Below are positions 1 to 6,795 of a stretch of 19,425 nucleotides of DNA, piece after piece (position 1 is the stretch's first letter; every line of letters starts with the position of its first letter). Under the pieces are notes generated by a model that ran no database searches, was not told the origin of the DNA, and was given only the letters and a program-made list of their open reading frames with translations. Location: contig DKAR01000200.1 of assembly GCA_002450895.1 (NCBI GenBank), positions 1 to 19,425 of the forward strand, read 5' to 3'. The stretch comes from Proteobacteria bacterium UBA6921. Its GTDB lineage: Bacteria; Pseudomonadota; Gammaproteobacteria; SG8-11. A program made the translations under genes and the position numbers.

Positions 1-219
1 GCTCCGGCTACCCGGACTGCGACTACACCCGCAATCTTGACGGCGAACCCGGTGCGTCCGGCGAGCCGGAAGTGGTGGAAGGCCGCACCTGCCCCAAATG
101 TGACTCACCGTTGCATATCAAAATGGGGCAGGTGCGGCCTTCCACCACTTCCGGCTCGCCGGACGCACCGGGTTCGCCGTCAAGATTGCGGGTGTAGTCG
201 CAGTCCGGGTAGCCGGTGC
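1..219. repeat. Near-perfect inverted repeat inside topA (probable fold-back chimera)
   Basis: Bases 1-96 are the reverse complement of bases 124-219, with position i pairing with 220-i. The only mismatch is position 3 (T) against 217 (T). The spacer is 27 nt (97-123). Both arms are topA coding sequence: the right arm read on the minus strand is the end of the intact gene, and the left arm read on the plus strand is the same codons again. The plus-strand copy continues through the spacer as sensible TopA zinc-finger sequence, whereas the minus-strand reading turns into nonsense at the junction. A natural palindrome would not be expected to split a gene this way, so I read it as an amplification or assembly chimera at a contig end. 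Confidence 0.95.
3..128 (+). pseudogene. topA: Duplicated inverted topA fragment (zinc-finger region)
   Basis: Read on the plus strand from base 3, this encodes SGYPDCDYTRNL, an acidic linker, then EGRTCPKCDSPLHIKMG. The first 31 codons repeat the end of the minus-strand topA, with one difference (Ser here, Thr there, at position 3). The spacer codons KCDSPLHIKM add sequence absent from the minus-strand copy: they complete a second Cys-x2-Cys motif of the topoisomerase I C-terminal zinc-ribbon type. After about base 128 the frame enters the inverted arm and stops making sense. This is probably the true continuation of topA, joined in reverse by the chimera, and not a separate gene. Confidence 0.8.
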
Positions 220-2050
220 AACCGACGAAGCGTCCGCGTTTGCCCAGGCGAATCGACAGCGGTTTGCCGCACTTCGGGCACGCTTCGTCCATCGCTTCGT
301 GCGTGACATCCTTGCGTTCGACGTTTTCCTCGGTGTGTTGAACGAGCTTGGTGAAGGGCTTCCAGAACTCCTTCATCAGCGGGACCCATTCTTTTTCCCC
401 GCGCGACACGGCATCGAGCTCGTCCTCGAGCTTGGCCGTGAAGTCATAGTCCACGTAATCGCGGAAGTATTCGGTCAGGAACTTGTTGACGATGCGGCCG
501 ACATCGGTCGGAACGAAGCGCTTTTTGTCCAGCACGACGTATTCGCGCTGCTGCAGCGTCGAAATAATGGACGCATAAGTTGAAGGTCGACCAATGCCGT
601 ATTCTTCGAGCGCCTTGACCAGGCTTGCTTCAGAAAAGCGCGGCGGAGGTTCGGTGAAATGCTGCTCGGTGCGAATACCCAGCAAATCGATGACGTCGCC
701 AACCTGCATGGATGGCAACAACACGCTCTGGTCTTCATCCTTCGAATCGTCGAGGCCTTCCTGGTATACCGCGATAAAGCCTGGCGATGTGATCGTCGAA
801 CCATTCGCGCGCAGCAGGTTTCCTTCGCCGGCCGAAAAATCCACCGCGACCGTGTCGAGCGTCGCGTGAATCATCTGGCACGCAATCGTACGTTTCCAGA
901 TCAATTCATACAGTTTGTGCTGATCGGGTGTCAGGCTTTCCTTGATGATGTCCGGCGTTCTCCCCACCGCGGTTGGACGAATGGCTTCGTGCGCTTCCTG
1001 CGCATTCTTGGCTTTCGTTTTGTAGACGCGCGGTTCCTCGGGAACGTTGTCAGCGCCAAAACGCTTCGCAATGTATTCGCGTATTTCCGTCAGTGCTTCC
1101 TGTGCCAGCGTTACCGAGTCGGTACGCATGTAGGTGATCAAACCGACCTGCTCTTCGCCGATCTTTACGCCTTCATACAGCTGCTGCGCAATGCGCATCG
1201 TGCGAACCGCCGTGAAGCCGAGCTTGCGCGCGGCTTCCTGCTGCAGCGTCGACGTCGTGAACGGGGGCGAGGGATTGCGCTTGCGTTGTTTCTTCTCGAC
1301 GTTGACGACATTCAGCTTGCCCTGTGACAGGGCAAGCAATTCCTTCTGCGCCGCGTTCGCGTGCGCCGCCGTGGTAATCGTAAACTGAGCGATCTTCTCG
1401 TTATGGAACTGGGTCAGCTTGGCGACGAAATTCTGCTCCTGCGCCTGGGCATCCGCTTCAATGGTCCAGTATTCCTGCGGTTTGAACGCCTCGATTTCCA
1501 GTTCACGCTCAACAATCATGCGCAGTGCAGGACTCTGCACGCGCCCGGCGGAGAGTCCGCGGCGAACTTTCTTCCACAGCAACGGCGACAGGTTGAAACC
1601 GACCAGATAGTCCAGGGCGCGACGCGCCTGCTGGGCGTTCACCAGATCGAAGGACAGCTCGCGCGGATGCTCAATCGCTTCGTTGATCGCGCGCTTGGTG
1701 ATTTCGTGAAAAACGACGCGGCCGACTTTCTTGCCTTTCAGCAGTTTTTTCCCGCGCAACAATTCATACAGATGCCAGGAGATCGCTTCACCTTCGCGAT
1801 CCGGGTCGGTCGCGAGAAACAGGGTGTCCGCCTTGTCGAGCGCCTTCTCGATTGCGGCGACATGTTTTTCGTTCTTTTCGATCACCTGGTACTTCATCGC
1901 GAAATCGTGATCGGGATCGACAGCGCCTTCTTTGGGCAGCAAATCGCGAACATGCCCGTACGACGCCAAGACCTGGTAGCCCTTGCCCAGGTATTTCTTG
2001 ATCGTGCTGGCTTTCGCCGGCGATTCGACGATGACGAGTGCTTTAGCCAT
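124..2050 (-). CDS. topA: DNA topoisomerase I (type IA), 3' end missing
   Basis: TopA relaxes negatively supercoiled DNA by cutting one strand through a 5'-phosphotyrosine link. The N-terminal Toprim domain is clear: MAKALVIVESPAKASTIKKY, later DPDREGEA with the metal-binding acidic residues. The active-site segment is GLITYMRTDS with the catalytic Tyr at residue 307. GRVQSPALR and GIGRPSTYASII are further family motifs. A zinc finger starts near residue 613 (CPKCGKPLSIRLG ... CTGYPDC). About 642 residues are genuine; the open frame continues to base 23, but its last ~33 residues come from the inverted repeat. Full-length relatives are longer (865 aa in E. coli), so the remaining zinc-binding tail is missing. 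It lies downstream of smg in the usual dprA-smg-topA order. Confidence 0.95.
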
Positions 2051-2085
2051 GATGTCCAGGACGGGTGGTCACGAAATGTCTATCC

Positions 2086-2116
2086 AGAATAGTCAATATT
2101 TAAGCAGGCGCGTCAA
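2086..2116 (-). promoter_or_regulatory. Possible sigma-70 promoter for topA
   Basis: On the minus strand TTGACG (2116-2111) lies 19 bases before TATTCT (2091-2086), about 35 bases upstream of the topA start codon. The -35 match is good (5 of 6), the -10 is fair (4 of 6), and the spacer is at the long end of the tolerated range. This would let topA be expressed separately from smg, which lies 132 bases upstream. It is a reading of sequence similarity only. Confidence 0.3.
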
Positions 2117-2182
2117 CACGGCCCAGCGAGTGTAACGGGCGAAGAGGCTATCGGCTTGAGTCGACGGGGTTTTTGGGTCGAT

Positions 2183-2662
2183 TTAATGCAGGCGCTGGGT
2201 TGTCTCCGCCGAAACCAGATGCTCCATCCAGGTAATGCGCTGTTCCTGACCCGGGCGATTGAGCATCACCATCAATACGACCCATTTGAGGCGTTCGACG
2301 TCCAGAACATCAACGTCCAGCGCCAATGCGCGATCAATGACCAGCTCGCGATCCGTGTCATCCAGTATCCCCGAGTTCTCCAGGTAAGCGAGGAATCCAC
2401 GACAGACCACGTCCAGTCGCTTTTGTTCCACGGGATGGTAAACGCGAATCGAAGATTGCTTCATTGTGACGCGTCGCTCGCCCAGCTGGGAATCCCGCGC
2501 AATCGTATCAAGCCAGTCAAATGCACGATTGATCTGCGCCCGTGCAAAACCGGCCGCATGCAGCTCGGTGCGCAACGAATCGGAGTCGGCCACGCCGGGC
2601 GTTTCGTCGTCAAAGTAGTTTTCAAACAGATACAGCAAAACGTCGAACATTGTTTCTTTCAT
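2183..2662 (-). CDS. smg: Smg family protein (DUF494)
   Basis: This is a 159-residue protein starting MKETMFDVLLYLFENYF, which closely resembles the Smg N-terminus (MFDVLMYLFE in E. coli); family members are about 157 residues. The start at 2662 is chosen because it gives this N-terminus and has a purine-rich GGGGGA five bases upstream; a longer frame reaches 2788, but its extra residues are not Smg-like. The C-terminal half contains the helical LDVERLKWVVLMVMLNRPGQE. The molecular function of Smg is not established. It sits between dprA and topA, the position it holds in many gammaproteobacteria, and no membrane segment or signal peptide is seen. Confidence 0.9.
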   Translation of the reverse strand: MKETMFDVLLYLFENYFDDETPGVADSDSLRTELHAAGFARAQINRAFDWLDTIARDSQLGERRVTMKQSSIRVYHPVEQKRLDVVCRGFLAYLENSGILDDTDRELVIDRALALDVDVLDVERLKWVVLMVMLNRPGQEQRITWMEHLVSAETTQRLH

Positions 2663-2759
2663 GCAGTCCCCCGTTTTCACTGCGTCTTGCAATGGCCGCT
2701 CGGTATTTCGCGAGCGTACGAAGGCCGTGAGATTGCGTTCGATTCTTTTGCCCTGGTGT

Positions 2760-3878
2760 TTACAGATGAACGCGAAAGTAATTCGCACCAGATGTTTTTA
2801 CTTGTGCACTGAGCTCCAACATCAGAAGAATGGACGATACCTGATCAGCCGTCAATCCAGTGCGGTGAACAATCGTATCGACTGAAGCGGGCTCATGGGC
2901 GAGCGCGTCGAGCACAATGCGTTCTTCCGCGCTCAGGCCAGCGTGCTCCGCTGCGCTGTGTTCAGTCGAAAATTTCGGCGTCGAAAAAATTGCATCGAAG
3001 CGGATTTCTTCCAGAACGTCTTGCGCCGTTTCGACAAGTTTTGCGCCCTGTCGGATCAGCGAATGACAGCCGCGTGCGAGCGGATTATGAATCGAGCCCG
3101 GAATCGCCAGCACCTCGCGGCCTTGATCAAGCGCCTGCCGTGCCGTGATCAATGAACCACTGCCGATGCTGGCTTCGACGACCAGTGTTCCCAGCGAAAG
3201 GCCGCTGATGATGCGGTTCCTGCGCGGAAAGTTTTCTTTCAGCGCCGGCGTTCCGAGCGGAAATTCTGAGACCAGCGCTCCGCATTCGGCAATCTGGTGC
3301 GCAAGGTCACGATGCGATTTTGGATAAACACGATCAAGGCCGGTTCCTGTTACAGCGATGGTCTGACCCTGCGCTGCGATGGCGCCGCGGTGGCATTGGG
3401 CATCGATACCCAGCGCCATTCCGCTGGTAATGGTCAATCCCGTCGCAGCGAGCGCGCGCGAAAATTCGAAAGCGTTCTGTTCGCCCTGGGGCGTGGGATT
3501 GCGACTGCCGACCACGGCGAGCTGCGGCGTGCTCAGTGCCTTGACGTCGCCCAGCACGAAGAGCACCGGTGGCGGATCCGGAATCTGGCGCAGCAATCCG
3601 GGGTAAGCCGCGTCACCCAAGGTTACGATCGCGTGATGGGGGCTCTTGCCAGTCCAGTCGAGGTCTGCGGCGATTTCGTTCCAATCCGGGCTACGCAGAT
3701 AGGAAAGTGTCGCCGGCCGGAAAAACTGCGTGGCACTGGCCGCGTTCGACGCTTCGAAGATTTCTTCCGGTGATCCGAATTTTTCAAGGAGCTGAACTGT
3801 CCCGCGCGTTCCGAGCGACGGAGCATGAATCAGCGCGAGCCAGAGTGCGCGCGGGTCGTTAATCCCTGGGACAGACAT
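2760..3878 (-). CDS. dprA: DNA processing protein DprA (DNA uptake / RecA loader)
   Basis: DprA binds incoming single-stranded DNA and loads RecA during natural transformation. The 372-residue protein has an N-terminal helical segment (LGTRGTVQLLEKFGSPEEIF), then the Rossmann-fold core with GSRNPTPQGE, TSGMALGIDAQCHRGA, GTGLDRVYP, LVSEFPLG, FPRRNRIISGLS and EASIGSGSLITARQALD. A C-terminal winged-helix-like segment follows (LSAEERIVLDAL ... GLTADQVSSILLMLEL). The start at 3878 (MSVPGINDPRALWLAL) is preferred over 3932 because it has AGGA eight bases upstream and matches the usual length. It is 97 bases upstream of smg and probably co-transcribed with it. The gene is intact, but dprA also occurs in bacteria with no known competence. 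Confidence 0.95.
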   Translation of the reverse strand: MSVPGINDPRALWLALIHAPSLGTRGTVQLLEKFGSPEEIFEASNAASATQFFRPATLSYLRSPDWNEIAADLDWTGKSPHHAIVTLGDAAYPGLLRQIPDPPPVLFVLGDVKALSTPQLAVVGSRNPTPQGEQNAFEFSRALAATGLTITSGMALGIDAQCHRGAIAAQGQTIAVTGTGLDRVYPKSHRDLAHQIAECGALVSEFPLGTPALKENFPRRNRIISGLSLGTLVVEASIGSGSLITARQALDQGREVLAIPGSIHNPLARGCHSLIRQGAKLVETAQDVLEEIRFDAIFSTPKFSTEHSAAEHAGLSAEERIVLDALAHEPASVDTIVHRTGLTADQVSSILLMLELSAQVKTSGANYFRVHL

Positions 3879-3987
3879 CGGACACGTCCTGTTTTGCCGA
3901 AAAATGATGCAGGCGCAGCCACGCCGCGCCACACGCGCCTAGTCTAAGCGCTGGGGCGTTCTGAAATCCAAGAAAACCGAAGGGGAA

Positions 3988-4011
3988 CAGCCCGGCCGGA
4001 TGGCCGGGCTG
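3988..4011 (-). terminator. Hairpin terminator after the LysM gene
   Basis: A perfect 10-bp GC-rich stem, CAGCCCGGCC / GGCCGGGCTG, with a 4-base loop lies 9 bases after the LysM-gene stop on the minus strand. The sequence after it (TTCCCCTTCGGTTTTCTT) is pyrimidine- and T-rich but lacks a continuous T run, so termination may be partial. It separates the LysM gene from dprA. Confidence 0.7.
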
Positions 4012-4020
4012 CGCTGAAAA

Positions 4021-5070
4021 TCAGGGCTTGCGGACCATGTCGTACAGGCGAATATCTTCCTCCGCCTTCATGATCAGGGCGTAGCTGACCCGATCGAACG
4101 TCTTGAAAACCATGGCGAGGCCCGATCGATAGTCCGGCAGTTCCACCGTGGCACGCGGATCATTGGCGACCACATCACGGGCTTCGCCGCCCTTGTGATA
4201 TACCGCCAGGACGTGACCGCGCTGAATCCCGTCAAACTCGCCCAGATTCAGAACGACGGTCTGATATTGGCCCACGCGCGCAACGGCATCGATGACGTCG
4301 ATGATGCGGCCTTCCATCGGGGCGTCAGGTGCGCGGGGAATCCAGTTGGTCTCGGTTTCATTGCGCACGACCGGAATCAGCAGATCTCCGATCAGCGCTT
4401 CGCGATTGGCCTCGGTGATCTGCAGCGTCGCAGGATCGCCGCCGGCGCGCAGCTGGGCAGTGCCGACGAGAACGCCTTCATAGCCGAGCACTTCGTCTTG
4501 TTTTCCGCCGACGTTCTGATAGGTTTTTCCGGTGCGGTAAATTGCATATGTGTTGGTTTTCGACGGCGGCAGGCCGCGCGCGTAGACCTGGTCGCCGGTC
4601 GTCGTGATCAGATGACGGCCGCTGGTGGACACGATATACGCCGAGTTTTTGAGTTCGCGCTCGGTCAGTACCCGCGGCTGCGGAATGAACTGCTTCACGG
4701 CGTCAACCGGCAGCGACGGAATGGCGCGATCCAGCTTCGTCGCGCGAATGCGCGGCGACAGACGGACCGTCGGGACCTGCGCGGTGCCGCGCTTAACTTT
4801 CAGCATCGGCTTTCCGCTGGCACGATCCAGCACGATCACGTCGCCGGGATAAACGTACTGCGGGTTATCCACCTTGTTGTTGAAGTCCCAAACATCGGGC
4901 CAGCGCCATGGATCGCGCAGGAATTTCGAGGCGATGTCCCACAGTGTGTCGCCTTGGCGCACCACGTAGCGTCCGGGCTGGTTTGGGTTCAGAACAATCT
5001 CGTCGGCGGCGAACACGCTGCCACCGAAGAAAAGGGCGCCAATCAAGGCCATCAACTTTGCAAAACGCAT
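4021..5070 (-). CDS. Secreted LysM-domain peptidoglycan-binding protein
   Basis: This 349-residue protein begins with a signal peptide (basic MRFAK, hydrophobic LMALIGALFFGG, likely cleavage after VFA at residue 21). One LysM domain follows at about residues 35-83 (YVVRQGDTLWDIASKFL ... QYVYPGDVIVL), the fold that binds N-acetylglucosamine chains of the cell wall. The rest, about 260 residues, has no motif I recognise and no catalytic peptidase signature. A good ribosome site, AAGGAG, is seven bases upstream of ATG. LysM proteins of this type commonly sit beside dprA and divergent from def, which matches here. It is probably a periplasmic or envelope structural protein; its exact role is unknown. 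Confidence 0.9.
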   Translation of the reverse strand: MRFAKLMALIGALFFGGSVFAADEIVLNPNQPGRYVVRQGDTLWDIASKFLRDPWRWPDVWDFNNKVDNPQYVYPGDVIVLDRASGKPMLKVKRGTAQVPTVRLSPRIRATKLDRAIPSLPVDAVKQFIPQPRVLTERELKNSAYIVSTSGRHLITTTGDQVYARGLPPSKTNTYAIYRTGKTYQNVGGKQDEVLGYEGVLVGTAQLRAGGDPATLQITEANREALIGDLLIPVVRNETETNWIPRAPDAPMEGRIIDVIDAVARVGQYQTVVLNLGEFDGIQRGHVLAVYHKGGEARDVVANDPRATVELPDYRSGLAMVFKTFDRVSYALIMKAEEDIRLYDMVRKP

Positions 5071-5091
5071 CGGGTGCTCCTTATCGCAAAC

Positions 5092-5112
5092 GGATTTTTC
5101 CTAGGAAAATCC
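5092..5112. promoter_or_regulatory. Palindrome in the LysM gene/def divergent region
   Basis: A 21-base near-palindrome centred on CCTAGG has arms GGATTTTT and AAAATCC; the only asymmetry is five T against four A. It lies 22 bases upstream of the LysM gene start and about 40 bases upstream of the def -35 region. It could be an operator for a dimeric regulator or a hairpin in the LysM-gene leader. No regulator is identified. Confidence 0.4.
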
Positions 5113-5152
5113 ACGCGGAGGGTTTATCGACCGTTGGTGAAAATGTATGAAT

Positions 5153-5179
5153 TTGAAGGGTTGGCGCCGGATGTATAAT
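5153..5179 (+). promoter_or_regulatory. Likely sigma-70 promoter for def-fmt-rsmB
   Basis: A consensus -10 TATAAT (5174-5179) is preceded by TTGAAG (5153-5158) at 15 bases, or TTTGAA at 16. Transcription would start near 5186, giving a leader of about 34 bases before def. The perfect -10 in otherwise GC-rich sequence is the main support. Confidence 0.65.
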
Positions 5180-5219
5180 GAGAAATTAGTCCACCAGCAT
5201 GTTTTTGTAAAACCAGCCC

Positions 5220-5723
5220 ATGGCAATCCTACAAGTTCTGCATTACCCCGACCCGCGGCTTCGCAATACGGCGGCGCCCGTGGACAAGGTCGACGGCGAA
5301 GTTGGCCAACTGGTCGACGATATGTTCCAGACCATGTATGAGGCACCGGGCATTGGCCTGGCGGCGATCCAGGTCAACGTTCCCAGGCGCGTCATCGTGA
5401 TCGATATCAGTAACGATCGGAGCGAACCGCTGTGCTTCATCAATCCCGTCGTCACGCGCCGCGACGGATTGGAGGTCATGGAGGAGGGCTGCCTTTCCGT
5501 GCCGGGGATCTATGATGAAGTTGAGCGTGCGAACGAAATCGAAGTCCAGGCGCTGGATCGCAATGGGAAGCCTTTTACGATGACGGCCAGCGGCTTGTTG
5601 GGTGTTTGCATTCAGCACGAAATTGATCACCTCGATGGAAAGCTGTTTGTTGACTACTTGTCCGAAGTAAAGCGCGGGCGCATTCGCAAGAAAATGGAAA
5701 AGCTGCGTCGGCAAACGCTTTAG
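5220..5723 (+). CDS. def: Peptide deformylase
   Basis: Def removes the formyl group from the N-terminal methionine of new proteins, using a bound metal ion (usually Fe2+). All three family motifs are present in the 167-residue protein: GIGLAA at 44-49, EEGCLS with metal-ligand Cys91, and QHEIDHLDG with ligands His133 and His137 and catalytic Glu134. These match E. coli Cys90, His132, Glu133 and His136. Length is normal. No strong ribosome site precedes the ATG. It is the first gene of the plus-strand cluster, followed by fmt, which adds the formyl group that Def later removes. Confidence 0.97.
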   Translation: MAILQVLHYPDPRLRNTAAPVDKVDGEVGQLVDDMFQTMYEAPGIGLAAIQVNVPRRVIVIDISNDRSEPLCFINPVVTRRDGLEVMEEGCLSVPGIYDEVERANEIEVQALDRNGKPFTMTASGLLGVCIQHEIDHLDGKLFVDYLSEVKRGRIRKKMEKLRRQTL

Positions 5724-5734
5724 ATTTTCACCAC

Positions 5735-5851
5735 ATGATGTCCGCGCCGGCGAGAGCTGCTGGAACGGAGGACATCTTTGACCGCGATGGGCGTGTGCGC
5801 CAATCTTCACCTCCGATGACCACTCAAGCGTACCGACAGCGCCGCACATGA
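5735..5851 (+). CDS. Doubtful 38-residue ORF overlapping the fmt start
   Basis: This small frame in the def-fmt gap begins MMSAPARAAGTEDIF and ends in TGA sharing four bases (ATGA) with the fmt start codon. There is no clear ribosome site ahead of it, and I recognise no family. The overlap is the classic arrangement for translational coupling, and fmt itself lacks an obvious ribosome site. Chance is quite possible at this length. A 7-bp inverted repeat, GATGTCC (5737-5743) / GGACATC (5769-5775), lies inside it. Confidence 0.2.
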   Translation: MMSAPARAAGTEDIFDRDGRVRQSSPPMTTQAYRQRRT

Positions 5852-6792
5852 GCCAATCACTGAACCTGATTTTTGCTGGAACCCCGGAATTCGCGGCGAC
5901 GATATTAAAATCGCTTCTCGGTACACAACACGTATTGAAAGCGGTTTACACGCAACCCGACCGTCCCGCCGGGCGTGGCCGCAAGTTGACGCCCTCGCCA
6001 GTGAAGCAGCTGGCACTGGAAAACGGGTTGGAGGTTCGGCAGCCGCTCAAGCTCAAGAACGCAGACGATCAAAACGCATTAAAAGCATTGCACGCGGATT
6101 TGATGATCGTTGTTGCCTACGGATTGATTTTGCCCCGGCCAGTTCTGGATGCGCCGCGTCTCGGTTGCATCAATTTGCACGCGTCGATCCTGCCGCGCTG
6201 GCGCGGTGCGGCGCCGATACAGCGCGCGATTCTGGCCGGCGACCGGGAAACCGGAATCACTGTGATGCAAATGGAAGAAGGTTTGGATACCGGGCCGATG
6301 CTCGAGATCGCGCCGTGTGAAATCCGCGCCGACGATACCGCGCAGACCTTGCATGATCGCCTGGCCGCATTGGCGGCTGAAATGCTGCCGGGAGTTCTCG
6401 ATCGACTTTCCGACGGGCAACTTTCCGCACAAGCCCAGAATAACGAACTGGCGACATACGCGAAAAAGATTGAGAAAGCCGAAGGGCACATCGATTGGAG
6501 CCGCCCCGCGGCTGAACTTGATCGACTCGTGCGTGCATTTAATCCCTGGCCGGTTGCATACACGGATATCGGCGGGGAAACGTTGCGCGTGTGGCGAGCT
6601 GTCCCTGTCGATGTTCAGGCGGGCGTGATGCCCGGATCTGTGCTGAGAATGGATCGTGAAGGAATTGATGTTGCAACGGGGGCAGGTGCGTTGCGACTTC
6701 TCACCGTTCAACTGCCTGGTGGACGACCCCTTGAAGTGTCTGATTTTGTCAATGCCAGGCACGCCATATCCGTCGGAATGAAGTTGGGCTAG
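5848..6792 (+). CDS. fmt: Methionyl-tRNA formyltransferase
   Basis: Fmt transfers a formyl group from 10-formyltetrahydrofolate to initiator Met-tRNA. The N-terminus MSQSLNLIFAGTPEFAA is typical of the family. The catalytic triad is visible as Asn109 and His111 in INLHASILPRWRGAAPIQ and Asp147 in LDTGPM, one residue off E. coli numbering (108, 110, 146). The C-terminal tRNA-binding domain includes TYAKKIEKAEGHIDW and VRAFNPWPVAYT. At 314 residues the protein is full length. It is 124 bases after def and only 3 bases ahead of the rsmB start, so the three are likely co-transcribed. Confidence 0.97.
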   Translation: MSQSLNLIFAGTPEFAATILKSLLGTQHVLKAVYTQPDRPAGRGRKLTPSPVKQLALENGLEVRQPLKLKNADDQNALKALHADLMIVVAYGLILPRPVLDAPRLGCINLHASILPRWRGAAPIQRAILAGDRETGITVMQMEEGLDTGPMLEIAPCEIRADDTAQTLHDRLAALAAEMLPGVLDRLSDGQLSAQAQNNELATYAKKIEKAEGHIDWSRPAAELDRLVRAFNPWPVAYTDIGGETLRVWRAVPVDVQAGVMPGSVLRMDREGIDVATGAGALRLLTVQLPGGRPLEVSDFVNARHAISVGMKLG

Positions 6793-6795
6793 TCG

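Noticed and set aside
1..219. Hairpin telomere of a linear replicon
   Set aside because: The repeat falls within the coding sequence of an essential gene and leaves it without its 3' end; a chimera explains it more simply.
37..306. Plus-strand frame starting in the inverted repeat
   Set aside because: It is out of frame with the TopA codons and crosses the chimeric junction, so it is not a gene.
2156..2185. Terminator after smg (TCGAC / GTCGA with C and A runs)
   Set aside because: The stem is only 5 bp and no T run follows it on the minus strand.
4195..5178. 327-codon plus-strand open frame opposite the LysM gene
   Set aside because: The opposite strand has a signal peptide, LysM domain and ribosome site; this frame has none.
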